NCBI RefSeq assembly: GCF_002632615.1
Contig: NZ_NITZ01000003.1
Location: 248,001-312,000 of the forward strand
Reading direction: 5' to 3'
Origin: Xenorhabdus miraniensis
GTDB lineage: Bacteria; Pseudomonadota; Gammaproteobacteria; Enterobacterales; Enterobacteriaceae
Length of the DNA: 64,000 nucleotides
The notes beneath the pieces were generated by a model. It searched no databases. It saw nothing but the letters and a program-made list of their open reading frames with translations, and was not told where the DNA came from. Both the position numbers and the translations under genes were made by a program. Positions 1 to 8,007 of this stretch are shown here, one piece after another (positions within the stretch are counted from its first letter, which is position 1; every line of letters starts with the position of its first letter).

Positions 1-77
1 AAAAATATTTTGTGGTATAGGTTATTTTTGATGTATTTAATGAATTTTGTTCAAATGGAATAAAGCCATGGGCATCA

Positions 78-97
78 ACGGGAGTGGTGACTCCCGT
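78..97. terminator. Hairpin near left edge
   Basis: An 8-bp perfect stem, ACGGGAGT/ACTCCCGT, with a GGTG loop is followed on the + strand by a weak T-rich tail. It could end a transcript entering from the left. The gene it would serve lies outside the window, so the role is inferred. Confidence 0.5.
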
Positions 98-174
98 TTC
101 TTCATTAACTTCAACATATATTAAGCTCTACGTGCTGTTTTTTTCTATTTTTTCGACAATCTTATTGTACTCTT

Positions 175-303
175 TCTAAACAACGGATACAGGTGAACTC
201 AAACAACAGATAGAGATTGATCCACCTGTTGCAGGATGATATTCATACTTTGATTTTCCTCTATAAACTCGCTTGGGCAGTATGTTGTCCGCGGGGTTTT
301 TTC
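175..303 (+). ncRNA. Candidate small RNA of unknown family
   Basis: No protein-coding signal is visible here, but the stretch folds like a small RNA. A 7-bp stem (189-195 pairs with 223-229, ACAGGTG/CACCTGT) is followed about 40 nt later by a clear intrinsic terminator. I recognise no known sRNA family and cannot fix the 5' end; the start given is only where structure begins. It could equally be the 3' end of a longer transcript. Confidence 0.25.
268..303 (+). terminator. Rho-independent terminator
   Basis: Two stacked helices, CTCGC/GCGGG and GGGCA/TGTCC, are separated by a two-base TT bulge and closed by a 6-nt loop. Six T residues (297-302) follow at once. The structure points to an intrinsic terminator on the + strand, either for the candidate sRNA or for a transcript from the left. 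Confidence 0.7.
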
Positions 304-583
304 TTTTGCGCTCTAACATCAATTATAACCTCACTTGCAGATTACCTGATGGCCAGATAGTGGAATATTAACATGTTATTTACTTATTATTGTGGTTTCC
401 TACCGTAAAAATAACAATTGAAAATTTTAATATGGGATGGTGGCTTTTTCCAACTATCACAGTATTAAAATTTAATAATCTCATTTGAAGAAAATTATTG
501 CTATATGTTTTCGAAAATATTAGAAATTTCAATATTAAATTTTGTAATTATTTTGTGGTTTTTAATGAATTGGATTATTGCTA

Positions 584-599
584 TGTGAGTGATATCACC
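584..599. promoter_or_regulatory. CRP-like operator
   Basis: TGTGA-N6-TCACC differs from the palindromic CRP consensus TGTGA-N6-TCACA at one base. It lies about 490 bp before the symporter gene, with a second half-site (TGTGA) just downstream at about 603. Which promoter it serves is not clear. The 304-1093 stretch otherwise holds AT-rich DNA with no convincing gene. Confidence 0.4.
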
Positions 600-1093
600 C
601 AGTGTGATCATCTAAATTTGTTCGGTACATTGTTTAATTTGGCCTTAAGAACTTTTGATTAACACTCTCTTTTTGTATGGTTATTGCGTTGATATTGTTT
701 TATTATGGTTTTCATTTGGTTATTAAATTGTTTCTTATTTTGGATTGAATTGTTAATCAATTAATGCTCCTTGCTTATATATAGGAAAGGAAAATTCTTG
801 TATTTATTGTTTGCAAAATGAGTCAAACAGGCTTGAAATGGGGAGTGAGACATTATGAACACCAAAATAAATGTTCAGTAACACTAAAGTAAATGTAAAA
901 AATTCATTAAAAGTTACCCATTGAAATAGATCTTGTGTTACATTCTTTTCGTTTTTACTGGCTAGTATCTCTGTGTTTTTTGTATACAGAATTGTATTAC
1001 TTGTTAATTAATAAAGGAAATTAAGCACAACAAAATTTCGCCGGATACTGCATTATGGTCAGCTAATGTTTTAATTAGTAAGGGGAAAATATC

Positions 1094-2548
1094 TTGACGG
1101 ATCCGATTAACTTCATTAACAACATTCTTTGGGACTATGTATTAATATACCTGCTGCTTGGGGTTGGTCTCTACTTCACACTGCGTTCTGGTTTTATACA
1201 ACTTCGCCATTTTGGCCACATGTTTTCAGTTCTGAAGAATAGTAATAAATCAGATAATTCTGGCATTTCATCTTTTCAGGCTTTATGTACTAGTCTTGCT
1301 GCCCGTGTAGGAACCGGTAACTTAGCAGGGGTTGCTATTGCAATTACTGCCGGGGGACCAGGGGCTATTTTCTGGATGTGGGTAGTGGCATTCATTGGTA
1401 TGGCAACTTCCTTTGTGGAAAGCACGCTTGCCCAGTTGTACAAGACGAAAGACGATCAAGGGAATTATCGAGGTGGCCCTGCCTACTATATGGAGAAGGG
1501 GCTCAAGAAGCGATGGATGGGAGTGTTATTTTCATTTTTCCTTATTATCGCGTTTGGTCTTGTATTTAATGCCGTTCAGGCAAACTCAATTGCGGAAGCG
1601 GCTGCCTTTGCCTTTAATGTTAAACCTCTTTATGTCGGTATTGTATTAGTCATCATCAGTGGCGTAATTATTTTCGGCGGGTTGCGTTCCATCGCCCGGG
1701 TAGCGGAATTAGTTGTACCATTTATGGCGGGGGCTTATTTAATACTGGCATTTTGGGTTGTTGGTCACAATATTGAACGCATTCCAGATGTATTCGCATT
1801 AATTTTCAGAAGTGCCTTTGGCCTTCAGGAAGCGATAGCCGGAACATTAGGCTACGGCATCTCTCAGGCAATGCTTCAGGGTGTTCAACGCGGATTATTT
1901 TCGAATGAAGCAGGGATGGGTTCTGCGCCAAATGCGGCAGCGTCAGCTTCTCCCTACCCACCACATCCTGCCTCTCAGGGTTATGTGCAGATGTTGGGGG
2001 TATTTATGGATACCATCGTTATCTGTAGTGCAACGGCTGTCATCATCCTCTCTTCTGGAATTCTCAACGAAAACGTCACGGCTATCAGCGGAATTGAACT
2101 GACTCAGAGAGCATTGTCATCAGCGGTTGGGCATTGGGGAACAACCTTCATTGCTATTGCTATTTTCTTCTTTGCTTTCACATCGATCATTGCTAATTAT
2201 GCTTATGCTGAAAGCAACATGATATTCCTGGAACGCAACCACACAGCCGGCTTATTCATTCTGCGATTGGCTGCGTTGGGAATGGTGATGTTTGGTTCAT
2301 TGGCAGAAGTCCCTGTGGTTTGGAGTATGGCAAATTTATCAATGGCTTGTATGGCTATTGTTAACTTGATTGCCATACTGCTATTGTCAGGTATTGCGAT
2401 AAAATTAGCCAAAGACTATAACCGACAGAGAAAATTGGGTCAGTTACCCACATTCAATATCAACTCTTACCCAGAAATTCAGCAACAAGTTGAAAAAGGT
2501 ATCTGGGATAATGATGCTGTGCATAACAGCGGGAAAGATACTCGTTAG
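1094..2548 (+). CDS. Sodium:alanine/glycine symporter (AGCS/AlsT family)
   Basis: Secondary transporter predicted to import alanine or glycine with Na+ across the inner membrane. The 484-aa protein aligns well by eye with E. coli YaaJ: the family stretches SLAARVGTGNLAGVA (about 67-81) and FSNEAGMGSAPNAAA (about 268-282) are present, and roughly ten hydrophobic segments run through the chain. Translation starts at a TTG preceded by AAGGGG at good spacing; the downstream sequence keeps the family N-terminus, so the rare start is likely right. It stands alone, with a long AT-rich leader and a strong terminator after it. Substrate (alanine, glycine or glutamine) cannot be read from the sequence. 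Confidence 0.9.
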   Translation: MTDPINFINNILWDYVLIYLLLGVGLYFTLRSGFIQLRHFGHMFSVLKNSNKSDNSGISSFQALCTSLAARVGTGNLAGVAIAITAGGPGAIFWMWVVAFIGMATSFVESTLAQLYKTKDDQGNYRGGPAYYMEKGLKKRWMGVLFSFFLIIAFGLVFNAVQANSIAEAAAFAFNVKPLYVGIVLVIISGVIIFGGLRSIARVAELVVPFMAGAYLILAFWVVGHNIERIPDVFALIFRSAFGLQEAIAGTLGYGISQAMLQGVQRGLFSNEAGMGSAPNAAASASPYPPHPASQGYVQMLGVFMDTIVICSATAVIILSSGILNENVTAISGIELTQRALSSAVGHWGTTFIAIAIFFFAFTSIIANYAYAESNMIFLERNHTAGLFILRLAALGMVMFGSLAEVPVVWSMANLSMACMAIVNLIAILLLSGIAIKLAKDYNRQRKLGQLPTFNINSYPEIQQQVEKGIWDNDAVHNSGKDTR

Positions 2549-2661
2549 TACGGGGATATCCCAATAGATTGCGGATGCCGCTAATAAAGCAGCAACTCGA
2601 AAGATGATGAGTAATAGACTAAAACCGTAACAAGGTATTACTCATATAAAATAATGTTATC

Positions 2662-2703
2662 AGCCGGGCATTTTGGCCATTTCACAAATGCCCGGCTTTT
2701 ATT
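2662..2703 (+). terminator. Terminator after the symporter gene
   Basis: A 12-bp perfect stem, AGCCGGGCATTT/AAATGCCCGGCT, with a 12-nt loop runs straight into a T-rich tract. A textbook intrinsic terminator closing the symporter transcript. Confidence 0.9.
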
Positions 2704-2808
2704 TGTTCTTAAAATCATGCTTGAAAGTAAAAAACATCACATCTATTTTAGTTTCATCTACGATATAGTCATCATAACGTTACCTTTTTTTAAAATAGCT
2801 GACCAATC

Positions 2809-3642
2809 ATGATAAGAATATTAATAGCATGCGTGTTTATCACTCTGTTGATTGGCTGCGCTTATTCCCCTGAGCGTGAAGACAGAAACAGTTATATTGT
2901 TGAACATTCCTATCCTTATTCAACTAAGCAGCATATTGATTCAGTTGATTTCCTTGTTTTGCATTATACGGCTTTAGATGACAGACGCTCTCTACAGGTA
3001 TTAACGGGTGGAAAGGTCAGCGCGCATTATCTTATTCCCTCTCAACCAAAATATGAGAATGAAGAACCGATTATTTTTCAATTGGTTTCAGAAAAGGAAA
3101 GGGCATGGCATGCGGGAAAAAGTGAATGGGATGGATACCAAAGCCTAAACCGCTATTCTATTGGTATTGAAATTGTTAATTGTGGATTTAAGCAACATTT
3201 TATCAAAAAAGAGTGGTGTTTATATCACCCATCACAAATTGATGCAGTGATTCGATTGGCAAAAGATATTATTCAGCGTTATCAAATCAAGGCGGTGAAT
3301 GTTGTTGGTCATAGTGATATAGCACCACTTAGAAAAGAAGATCCTGGGCCTGCTTTCCCGTGGCAATTACTTTATGAACAAGGGATCGGTGCTTGGCCTG
3401 ATCATGTGACGGTCAATAAACATTTGGCTGGAAGGGCTCCTGATGTACCCGCATCTGTTCTGTCAATACAGAAAGCCTTAGCTTATTATGGTTATAGCAT
3501 CCCTCAGACGGGTTTACTGGATGATGCAACCCACAAAACTATCCAAGCATTTCAGATGCATTTTCGCCCGTCAGATATCAGTGGTCGTCCTGATGCAGAA
3601 ACAGAAGCGATTGCTTTGGCATTGGTCGAAAAATATCGATAA
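2809..3642 (+). CDS. amiD: N-acetylmuramoyl-L-alanine amidase AmiD (outer-membrane lipoprotein)
   Basis: Zinc amidase that cleaves the MurNAc-L-Ala bond of peptidoglycan and anhydro-muropeptides in the periplasm. The N-terminus is a lipoprotein signal with lipobox LLIGC (Cys17). The amidase_2 fold follows, with likely zinc ligands His52 (LHYT), His168 (GHSDIAP) and Asp178 (EDPG), and the GIEIVN strand holding the probable catalytic Glu. Residues about 205-270 are a peptidoglycan-binding helical domain ending in the AmiD-like AFQMHFRP stretch. Length 277 aa matches E. coli AmiD (276 aa). It is monocistronic as far as can be seen. Confidence 0.93.
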   Translation: MIRILIACVFITLLIGCAYSPEREDRNSYIVEHSYPYSTKQHIDSVDFLVLHYTALDDRRSLQVLTGGKVSAHYLIPSQPKYENEEPIIFQLVSEKERAWHAGKSEWDGYQSLNRYSIGIEIVNCGFKQHFIKKEWCLYHPSQIDAVIRLAKDIIQRYQIKAVNVVGHSDIAPLRKEDPGPAFPWQLLYEQGIGAWPDHVTVNKHLAGRAPDVPASVLSIQKALAYYGYSIPQTGLLDDATHKTIQAFQMHFRPSDISGRPDAETEAIALALVEKYR

Positions 3643-3763
3643 CCGTATATGCTTAATGTATCGGAAAAGAAAAATAACAAAATAACATAGTGTTATTTAG
3701 CAAAAGGAATAGTGAAGGGGCATGCAGGAGCGGCCATTCAATGGCCGCTGACAATATCAAGCT

Positions 3764-4189
3764 TTATGATTCGCAGTTGTAAGTCAGATGCAATGGAAGT
3801 TTAACTTCAAGTTCAATATCTATACTTTGGCGAAAATCATAAGGTGTAATGCCATATTCTTTACGGAACATATATGTGAAGTGAGATTGAGAGCCGAAGC
3901 CGAAGTCCAGGGCAATATCAAAAATTGGCAATGAACTGTTTCTCAGTAGGGAAACTGCACCAGCCAAGCGTCTCTGACGAATGTATTTGCCAAGCGATAT
4001 CCCTGTGACTTCTTTGAATATTTTCTGCATGTGCCAAAGTGAATAGCCAGAGTAAGCAGCAAGCTCTTCAAGATGAATGACACGGCCAAGATGGTTTTCT
4101 ATCCATTTACTCAGTGCGCATACAAGTGCTAAGTGGTTATCTTGTGGCATTACAATTTTAAATTGGTTGAAGGTTGGGGAAGTATACAC
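3764..4189 (-). CDS. AraC/XylS-family regulator, MarA/SoxS-like
   Basis: Small DNA-binding regulator made of little more than the two helix-turn-helix units of the AraC family (about residues 25-125). The second HTH and the family signature GFGSQSHFTYMFRKEYGITPYDFR are clear. The size (141 aa) and lack of an effector domain resemble MarA, SoxS and RamA, which control efflux and stress genes by their abundance. The longest reading begins at GTG (4189) with an AAGAAG just upstream at tight spacing; an internal ATG at 4150 would give a protein 13 residues shorter. I cannot tell which member of the Mar/Sox/Rob/Ram group it is and saw no mar-box by eye. Confidence 0.8.
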   Translation of the reverse strand: MYTSPTFNQFKIVMPQDNHLALVCALSKWIENHLGRVIHLEELAAYSGYSLWHMQKIFKEVTGISLGKYIRQRRLAGAVSLLRNSSLPIFDIALDFGFGSQSHFTYMFRKEYGITPYDFRQSIDIELEVKLPLHLTYNCES

Positions 4190-4337
4190 AACTTCTTTTC
4201 AAGATGACAAAATCGATCATTGCGAGGTTCAGTAATGACTGAATTAAAATTTGAATGTTTTATCATATAAAACCCCCTATAATATTTGATTATAACATTA
4301 ACTACAATGAAATCATTCTAAGGTGGCCTAATTGAAT

Positions 4338-4505
4338 ATGAAAGTAATAGTATTAATTTTGTGCTTGATATTAGTATGTCTATTTTTGTATTTACTGGCA
4401 CTGGACGTACATTGTGAGCAAGGTACCGTACACGGTGATCAAGGACATGGTCATGGACAATTCGAATTAGGTATTTGTTCTATTACTCGATATTTACCTT
4501 TTTGA
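4338..4505 (+). CDS. Small membrane protein of unknown function (55 aa)
   Basis: Too short for most gene finders, but it has coding features: a purine-rich AAGGTGG about 11 nt before ATG (an in-frame TTG at 4332 is closer), an N-terminal hydrophobic helix (about residues 3-22) and a polar C-terminal half containing a His/Gly-rich patch (HGDQGHGHG) and Cys residues, which could bind metal. Its TGA stop overlaps the ATG of the next tiny ORF. I do not recognise the family. The His/Gly patch is compatible with metal binding but this is inference. Confidence 0.45.
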   Translation: MKVIVLILCLILVCLFLYLLALDVHCEQGTVHGDQGHGHGQFELGICSITRYLPF

Positions 4506-4573
4506 TGAGCATCCTAATCATTTTCCTGCTTACATGTGTGTTAACATACATTCGTGGTATTCATTCTTTGTAA
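4505..4573 (+). CDS. Possible 22-aa hydrophobic microprotein, translationally coupled
   Basis: ATG overlaps the preceding stop (TGATG), giving a 22-residue, almost wholly hydrophobic peptide beginning MSILIIFLLT. Such overlap is typical of coupled translation. No family is recognised, and at this length chance cannot be excluded. Confidence 0.25.
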   Translation: MSILIIFLLTCVLTYIRGIHSL

Positions 4574-4791
4574 ATGATGTTTTAATATCCACCTGATTCT
4601 AATTAACAGACTAAATATCGCGTTAAGTCAGGGGATAGCCCAATTATTACAATAATTGAAGTAATTTAGATTCGAAAAATTTTGTGAGAATTGGGAGGCA
4701 GGTGGATTTTTTTACGCTACTCAGGTCTAAGAGCAACAAATAAAATGGCTTTTAATGAGACAGGTTCCAAGCATCGCAAAAAGAGGACTAG

Positions 4792-6159
4792 ATGGCAGGA
4801 CAACAAGAACAACAAACGACGCTTAAGCGTGGTTTAAAAAATAGGCATATTCAGCTTATTGCCCTCGGTGGTGCAGTAGGAACAGGATTATTTCTGGGCA
4901 TTGCCCAAACGATAAAAATGGCTGGCCCTTCGGTACTTCTCGGATATGCGATTGCTGGATTTATTGCATTTTTGATTATGCGACAGCTAGGGGAGATGGT
5001 CGTTGAGGAGCCTGTTGCGGGGTCATTTAGCCATTTTGCTTATAAATACTGGGGAAACTTTGCTGGTTTTCTATCGGGCTGGAATTACTGGGCAATGTTC
5101 ATTCTGGTCGGCATGGCAGAATTAACCGCCGTTGGTATGTATATCCAATATTGGTGGCCAGAGGTTCCGACATGGGTTTCTGCTGCAATATTCTTTGTAC
5201 TGATTAACCTTGTTAATCTGATTAATGTTCGGTTATACGGTGAAACCGAATTTTGGTTTTCTATCATCAAAGTTACTGCAATTATCGGCATGATTATCTT
5301 TGGAAGCTATTTACTGGTTAGCGGTAATGGCGGTCCACAGGCAAGCATAACCAATTTATGGCAGCAGGGCGGTTTTATGCCAAATGGGGTTACTGGCTTG
5401 ATTATGGCGATGGCGGTAATCATGTTTTCATTTGGTGGGCTGGAAACCGTGGGAATTACTGCGGCGGAAGCGGAACATCCTGAGAAAAATATACCAAAAG
5501 CAACCAATCAGGTTGTTTATCGAATCTTGCTGTTTTATATCGGTTCACTGGCTATTTTGCTTGCACTTTACCCTTGGCAGAACGTAGTAGAAGGTGGTAG
5601 CCCATTCGTTTTAATCTTCCATGATATGGATAGCTTTTGGGTAGCGAACATCCTAAACGTGGTGGTACTTACGGCTGCATTATCTGTTTATAACAGTGGT
5701 GTGTATTGTAATAGCCGAATGTTATATGGTTTGGCTAAACAAGGTAATGCTCCCCGCATTCTGACAAAAGTTAATAAACGTAGTGTACCTGTCTTGTCCA
5801 TTGGTTTATCGGCCTTAGCAACATCGATTGGTGTGTTGATTAACTATATTATGCCCGGTAAGGCATTTGAGTTGCTGATGTCATTGGTGGTGACAACGTT
5901 GGTCATTAACTGGATTATGATTTGTTTTGCTCACCTGAAATTCCGCGCGGCTAAGAACAAAGAAGGTGTTAAGACCCAATTTCGGGCATTATGGTATCCA
6001 TTCGGGAACTACCTGTGTCTGGCATTCTTGGCGTTCATTCTCATCATTATTCTGATGATGCCAGCAATTCGTATTTCAGTTATTCTGATGCCATTCTGGA
6101 TTGGTGTATTGTGGGTGGGTTACTTGGTGGCTAGAGCAAAAAAGCAGACAAACGAGTAA
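4792..6159 (+). CDS. pheP: Aromatic amino acid permease (PheP/AroP family)
   Basis: Proton-coupled importer of phenylalanine or other aromatic amino acids in the inner membrane, APC superfamily. The 455-aa chain shows about twelve hydrophobic segments and the hallmark N-terminal run GLKNRHIQLIALGGAVGTGL. Several stretches agree better with E. coli PheP than AroP (NVRLYGETEFWF, the IMICFAHLKFRA region, YPFGNYLC), so PheP is preferred, but AroP-type breadth of substrate cannot be excluded. AGAGGA lies just before the ATG. It is followed by a terminator and appears monocistronic; no TyrR box was found by eye in the 218 bp upstream. Confidence 0.88.
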   Translation: MAGQQEQQTTLKRGLKNRHIQLIALGGAVGTGLFLGIAQTIKMAGPSVLLGYAIAGFIAFLIMRQLGEMVVEEPVAGSFSHFAYKYWGNFAGFLSGWNYWAMFILVGMAELTAVGMYIQYWWPEVPTWVSAAIFFVLINLVNLINVRLYGETEFWFSIIKVTAIIGMIIFGSYLLVSGNGGPQASITNLWQQGGFMPNGVTGLIMAMAVIMFSFGGLETVGITAAEAEHPEKNIPKATNQVVYRILLFYIGSLAILLALYPWQNVVEGGSPFVLIFHDMDSFWVANILNVVVLTAALSVYNSGVYCNSRMLYGLAKQGNAPRILTKVNKRSVPVLSIGLSALATSIGVLINYIMPGKAFELLMSLVVTTLVINWIMICFAHLKFRAAKNKEGVKTQFRALWYPFGNYLCLAFLAFILIIILMMPAIRISVILMPFWIGVLWVGYLVARAKKQTNE

Positions 6160-6189
6160 GCTAGCTATTAATCCATTCAGCATGTTTTT

Positions 6190-6218
6190 CAGCCGGGTAT
6201 GATATCGATATCCGGCTG
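6190..6218 (+). terminator. Hairpin terminator after pheP
   Basis: CAGCCGG/CCGGCTG stem with a 15-nt loop, followed by ATTATTATTG. The weak T-tract makes this a moderate terminator candidate. Confidence 0.6.
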
Positions 6219-6235
6219 ATTATTATTGTCAGTAC

Positions 6236-6280
6236 CAATATGACAAACATCAATATAACAAACACGAATATAAAAAACAT
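6236..6280. repeat. 15-bp tandem repeat, three copies
   Basis: Three adjacent diverged units: caatatgacaaacat, caatataacaaacac, gaatataaaaaacat. Located between the convergent pheP and pagP genes. No coding role; one of several short tandem arrays in this window. Confidence 0.8.
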
Positions 6281-6352
6281 AGTGATAGATGAAAACCAAT
6301 TGATTAAGAGAATTTTTGTTATATACCCAATGAATTTCGATATATTAGATAT

Positions 6353-6967
6353 TTACCATTGCCAACGTAACCAGCTAAACAGCACATTACCGTTATTGTA
6401 TGTACCGGGAATATAGGTTGATTGAAAAGAGAGCCTATTATACTCAATGGAAAAAATCGGTAATGGTATGGGCAAGGGAATATATTGATAATCATGACGT
6501 GCTGTAATACTAAATGTAAACCCTCCGCCCACTCTGAAACTATCAAGGCCATTAGGAACCCACATTTTTTGAAACCCGTAGCCAATAATAGGCTCAAGAC
6601 GATTATGTGAGTCCATAAAAACCATCGCATACAAAGAGTGCCAATCGTTATCTTTATCGTAATGAGATTTGCCGTAACCAAATCCCCAGGGCATTTCGTT
6701 GTACCTATCTGTTTTTTCTTTATCATAGGTAAAACGGTTATGCCATGTGATTACGGGTAAATAAATGTCATTATCTGGTGAATTCCATGTTGATGAGATA
6801 TTACGCCTGAATTTTTCCAATAAGGAAGAATAAATGTATTTATAGCCTTTTTCTGTTTTTCCCTGCGGTACAGTCCCAGGCTCTGGAGTGGTACCTGAAT
6901 AGGCCATCTCTGATGATATAAATAATGTTATTGGTAGAACATATGACGTGGCTAAATAAAACCTCAT
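6353..6967 (-). CDS. pagP: Lipid A palmitoyltransferase PagP
   Basis: Outer-membrane enzyme that moves a palmitate from phospholipid to lipid A, stiffening the outer leaflet against cationic peptides. A signal peptide (about 1-23) is followed by a roughly 20-residue Pro/Gly-rich extension and the eight-stranded barrel. Catalytic residues by family are visible: His76 (ITWHNRF), Asp119 and Ser120 (MDSHNR). The stretches YDKEKTDRYNE and TYIPGTYNNGNV are nearly identical to E. coli PagP. GGAG lies 9 nt before the ATG. At 204 aa it is slightly longer than E. coli PagP (186 aa), the excess being near the mature N-terminus. It lies beside cspE as in E. coli, but here the two genes are divergent. Confidence 0.95.
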   Translation of the reverse strand: MRFYLATSYVLPITLFISSEMAYSGTTPEPGTVPQGKTEKGYKYIYSSLLEKFRRNISSTWNSPDNDIYLPVITWHNRFTYDKEKTDRYNEMPWGFGYGKSHYDKDNDWHSLYAMVFMDSHNRLEPIIGYGFQKMWVPNGLDSFRVGGGFTFSITARHDYQYIPLPIPLPIFSIEYNRLSFQSTYIPGTYNNGNVLFSWLRWQW

Positions 6968-7537
6968 TTTAAAACTCCAACCACTCTAATTTCAGTAAGC
7001 TGTATGGAATCAGTTTACCATATAGATAGAATAGTCAATTTTTAGCAATTAATATTATAATTGAACAATATTTAATAAAAGATAAACAAAAAGTAATCTG
7101 GTTATATGTAGAATAATTATATTGTATGCTTCAATGAATAGGTGCGAATTTAACCATTATTTTATAGTTATCCAAAATGGAACTTCGGGATAACTATAAC
7201 TCTCTGATCTACCCTATAGTAGGCGTAAAAAACAGCATTATATATTAGATTAATTAAAGTTGTTTCTTGGGTTAAAATTTTCTTTTTGTATTTATTCATG
7301 AAGTTATGTAACTTAAAAATTATTGTGTAATTTCAAATCGGTATGGAAGTTAAGTATTTTAAATATGTGCGTTAGCTCCAGCACCTGAAAAAAATGGCTT
7401 GCGATTATATAAAGAGTATGTGATAAAACACATGGGTAAACGAAGTTCTGTTTTGTTAATAAATAACAGCAACCAATACTGGTTTGTTTATTTTTATGCC
7501 TGTCGGCTAATAAAGTGATTCAAAGGAAATTTTTGAA
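6968..7537. other. pagP-cspE divergent intergenic region
   Basis: A 570-bp AT-rich stretch with no convincing gene. It must hold the pagP promoter and, toward 7400-7537, the leader of cspE; cold-shock mRNAs usually carry a long 5' UTR of this kind. A 12-bp perfect inverted repeat at 7162-7199 is the only strong structure seen. Confidence 0.6.
7162..7199. repeat. 12-bp inverted repeat between pagP and cspE
   Basis: TTATAGTTATCC pairs perfectly with GGATAACTATAA across a 14-nt loop. Neither side has a T-run, so it is not an obvious terminator. It could be a regulator site or a transcript structure. Confidence 0.7.
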
Positions 7538-7747
7538 ATGGCAAAAATCACTGGTACCGTGAAGTGGTTCAACGAGTCTAAAGGTTTTGGTTTTATTACT
7601 CCAGCTGATGGTAGCAAAGATGTATTTGTACATTTTTCTGCAATTATGAAAGATGGATTTAAAACATTGTCTGAAGGCCAACAAGTTGAGTTTGAAATTC
7701 AGGATGGTCCTAAAGGCCCTGCTGCTGCAAACGTCTCAGCTTTATAG
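7538..7747 (+). CDS. cspE: Cold-shock-like protein CspE
   Basis: Single OB-fold RNA chaperone, 69 aa, that melts RNA structure and can act as a transcription antiterminator. The RNA-binding motifs RNP1 (KGFGFI) and RNP2 (VFVHFSAI) are intact. The sequence is closest to the CspE/CspC pair, and synteny with pagP supports CspE. AAAGGAA precedes the ATG. A terminator follows within 90 bp, so it is monocistronic. Confidence 0.95.
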   Translation: MAKITGTVKWFNESKGFGFITPADGSKDVFVHFSAIMKDGFKTLSEGQQVEFEIQDGPKGPAAANVSAL

Positions 7748-7837
7748 TAATAAATTCATTTTGGTTAGTATTTAATTACTGGCTAGATGTATTATTGTCA
7801 GTCTGGTTTTACTGTCTGATAATAAACTATTGCAAAT

Positions 7838-7873
7838 ATCACTCTATTGGGATACTAATAGAGTGATTTTTAT
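7838..7873 (+). terminator. Terminator of cspE
   Basis: ATCACTCTATT/AATAGAGTGAT, an 11-bp perfect stem with an 8-nt loop, followed by TTTTATTTT. It ends just before the riboswitch, so it separates cspE from thiD. Confidence 0.9.
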
Positions 7874-7876
7874 TTT

Positions 7877-7950
7877 GACTCGGGGCGTTCTTTATTGAGC
7901 TGAGAAGTACCCGTATTACCTGATCTGGATAATGCCAGCGTAGGGAAGTC
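7877..7950 (+). promoter_or_regulatory. Thiamine pyrophosphate (TPP) riboswitch
   Basis: The sequence carries the THI-box core: CTGAGAAGTACCCGTATTAC followed by CTGATCTGGATAATGCCAGC and GTAGGGAAGTC. P1 closes as GACT (7877-7880) with AGTC (7947-7950). In known cases TPP binding lowers expression of thiamine genes; here it sits 57 nt before thiD. The P3 arm is short. Confidence 0.95.
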
Positions 7951-7988
7951 ATGGTATCTCCTATTTTGATATCTGCTTTTCTTTGGCT

Positions 7989-8004
7989 GGTGATAGGAAT
8001 CACC
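7989..8004 (+). promoter_or_regulatory. Hairpin presenting or hiding the thiD ribosome-binding site
   Basis: GGTGAT/ATCACC forms a 6-bp stem with the Shine-Dalgarno AGGA exactly in its tetraloop (7995-7998), ten bases before the thiD ATG. It is a natural candidate for the riboswitch expression platform, acting at translation initiation. The switching partner strand was not worked out. Confidence 0.55.
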
Positions 8005-8007
8005 ATA

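Noticed and set aside
818..892. 24-aa ORF in the leader of the symporter gene
   Set aside because: No ribosome site at proper distance and no recognisable features.
6319..6726. 135-aa minus-strand ORF over pagP
   Set aside because: Shadow frame inside and past pagP, without a ribosome site or family likeness; pagP in the other frame has its catalytic residues.
7951..8007. ThiD start at the end of the riboswitch
   Set aside because: No room for a ribosome site, and the added residues are not in the family; the region is better explained as the expression platform.
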